A stretch of DNA of 64,000 nucleotides from Bacillus sp. AFS037270 (GTDB lineage Bacteria; Bacillota; Bacilli; Bacillales_B; DSM-18226). Below are positions 63,738-64,000 of this stretch, piece by piece. The notes under the pieces are model-generated. The model was not told the origin of the DNA. It saw nothing but the letters and a program-made list of their open reading frames with translations, and searched no databases. How positions within the stretch are numbered: the stretch's first letter is position 1; each line of letters starts with the position of its first letter. The DNA lies in assembly GCF_002585305.1 (NCBI RefSeq), contig NZ_NUNF01000006.1, positions 1 to 64,000 on the forward strand, written 5' to 3'. The position numbers were made by a program, and so were the translations under genes.

Positions 63738-64000
63738 TAAACAACCTCCTCACCTAAATAAGCAGCGATTACTTTCTCATTCTGCTGAATTTCTTCCGGC
63801 GTTCCTTCCGCAATCTTTTTCCCAAAGTCCAGAACAACAATCCGGTCCGCCAACTCCATTACGGTAGCCATCTTATGTTCAACAAATAAGAAGGAGTGCC
63901 CCTTCATTTTTAAGTCTTGGATATAACCTGCCATACGATTGGTTTCGGAATCATTTAAGCCAGCCATCGGTTCGTCTAACATAATTAAATCAGGATCATA
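63737..64000 (-). CDS. livG: Branched-chain-type ABC ATPase (LivG), 3' part only
   Basis: Only the C-terminal part is in the window; the frame runs off the right edge. It begins in the Walker B region DLIMLDEPMAGLN, then GHSFLFVEHKM (switch His) and a C-terminal AEGTPEEIQQNEKVIAAYLG that is typical of LivG. It overlaps livF by one base, confirming the LivG-LivF order. Confidence 0.85.
   Translation of the reverse strand, partial: YDPDLIMLDEPMAGLNDSETNRMAGYIQDLKMKGHSFLFVEHKMATVMELADRIVVLDFGKKIAEGTPEEIQQNEKVIAAYLGEEVV

Noticed and set aside
1..64000. CRISPR array, tRNA, rRNA or prophage
   Set aside because: No regularly spaced repeats, no rRNA or tRNA-like segments, and no phage structural genes were seen on either strand.

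Overview
The window looks like a chromosomal segment of a low-GC, endospore-forming Bacillaceae (Neobacillus/Bacillus type). The reasons are the AGGAGG-type ribosome binding sites, many Rho-independent terminators, sigma-A promoters of Bacillus form, a RocR/sigma-54 arginine regulon, a CIRCE element, and Bacillus-type YhgE, YitT, LtaS and MatE-like proteins. I see no rRNA, tRNA, CRISPR array, prophage or complete insertion sequence. Two long hairpin-type intergenic repeats are present near 4.5 kb and 7.7 kb.

Layout. 0.1-4.4 kb: sbcD-sbcC nuclease operon. 4.6-5.1 kb: a cold-shock gene with a long leader. 5.3-7.4 kb: SulP anion transporter plus ArsR regulator, followed by a candidate free-standing small RNA (7538-7650). 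7.9-8.7 kb: an AIM24/TIGR00266 protein. 8.8-10.7 kb: an orphan pair of Opp-type ABC permeases. 10.8-13.3 kb: a PadR-HAAS-DUF4173 membrane operon with its probable operator. 13.5-21.6 kb: arginine/ornithine catabolism, with rocE on its own and rocA-rocD-rocG plus a lipoyl-like protein as an operon. Each unit has a clear -24/-12 promoter, and the activator gene rocR is divergent. 21.8-30.1 kb: small and housekeeping genes (a zinc-motif protein, a VanW lipoprotein, GntP, aspartase, a MarR/MFS efflux pair, YitT). 30.3-36.4 kb: htpG under a perfect CIRCE, a YhgE/Pip protein and an LTA synthase. 36.7-38.3 kb: a DUF3231 protein, a small GTG-start gene and a NodB-type deacetylase. 38.4-46.6 kb: a GH106-like glycosidase and the hexuronate genes uxaC-uxaB-uxaA with two LacI-type operators. 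46.6-47.9 kb: a MatE-like flippase whose natural start codon appears to be ACG. 48.1-49.4 kb: a membrane diguanylate cyclase.

49.6-64 kb is an aromatic-acid catabolic island. One minus-strand operon runs from 3-hydroxyacyl-CoA dehydrogenase through enoyl-CoA hydratase, AMP-forming acyl-CoA ligase, thioesterase, acyl-CoA dehydrogenase, gentisate dioxygenase-like double cupin, FAH-family hydrolase and class A FAD monooxygenase to a 185-residue unknown. A thiolase follows as a separate unit. A GAF/PucR-type regulator and LivF/LivG ABC ATPases lie upstream. My reading is CoA-dependent side-chain shortening of a hydroxyphenylpropanoid (or activation of a hydroxybenzoate), thioester release, ring hydroxylation to gentisate, ring cleavage and hydrolysis. 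The substrate is not fixed by the sequence. No recognisable maleylpyruvate isomerase is present, which makes the 185-residue protein the most interesting unknown.

The best leads are this catabolic operon and its unknown member, the small RNA at 7.5 kb, HrcA-type control of htpG, the roc control region, and the ACG start of the flippase gene.
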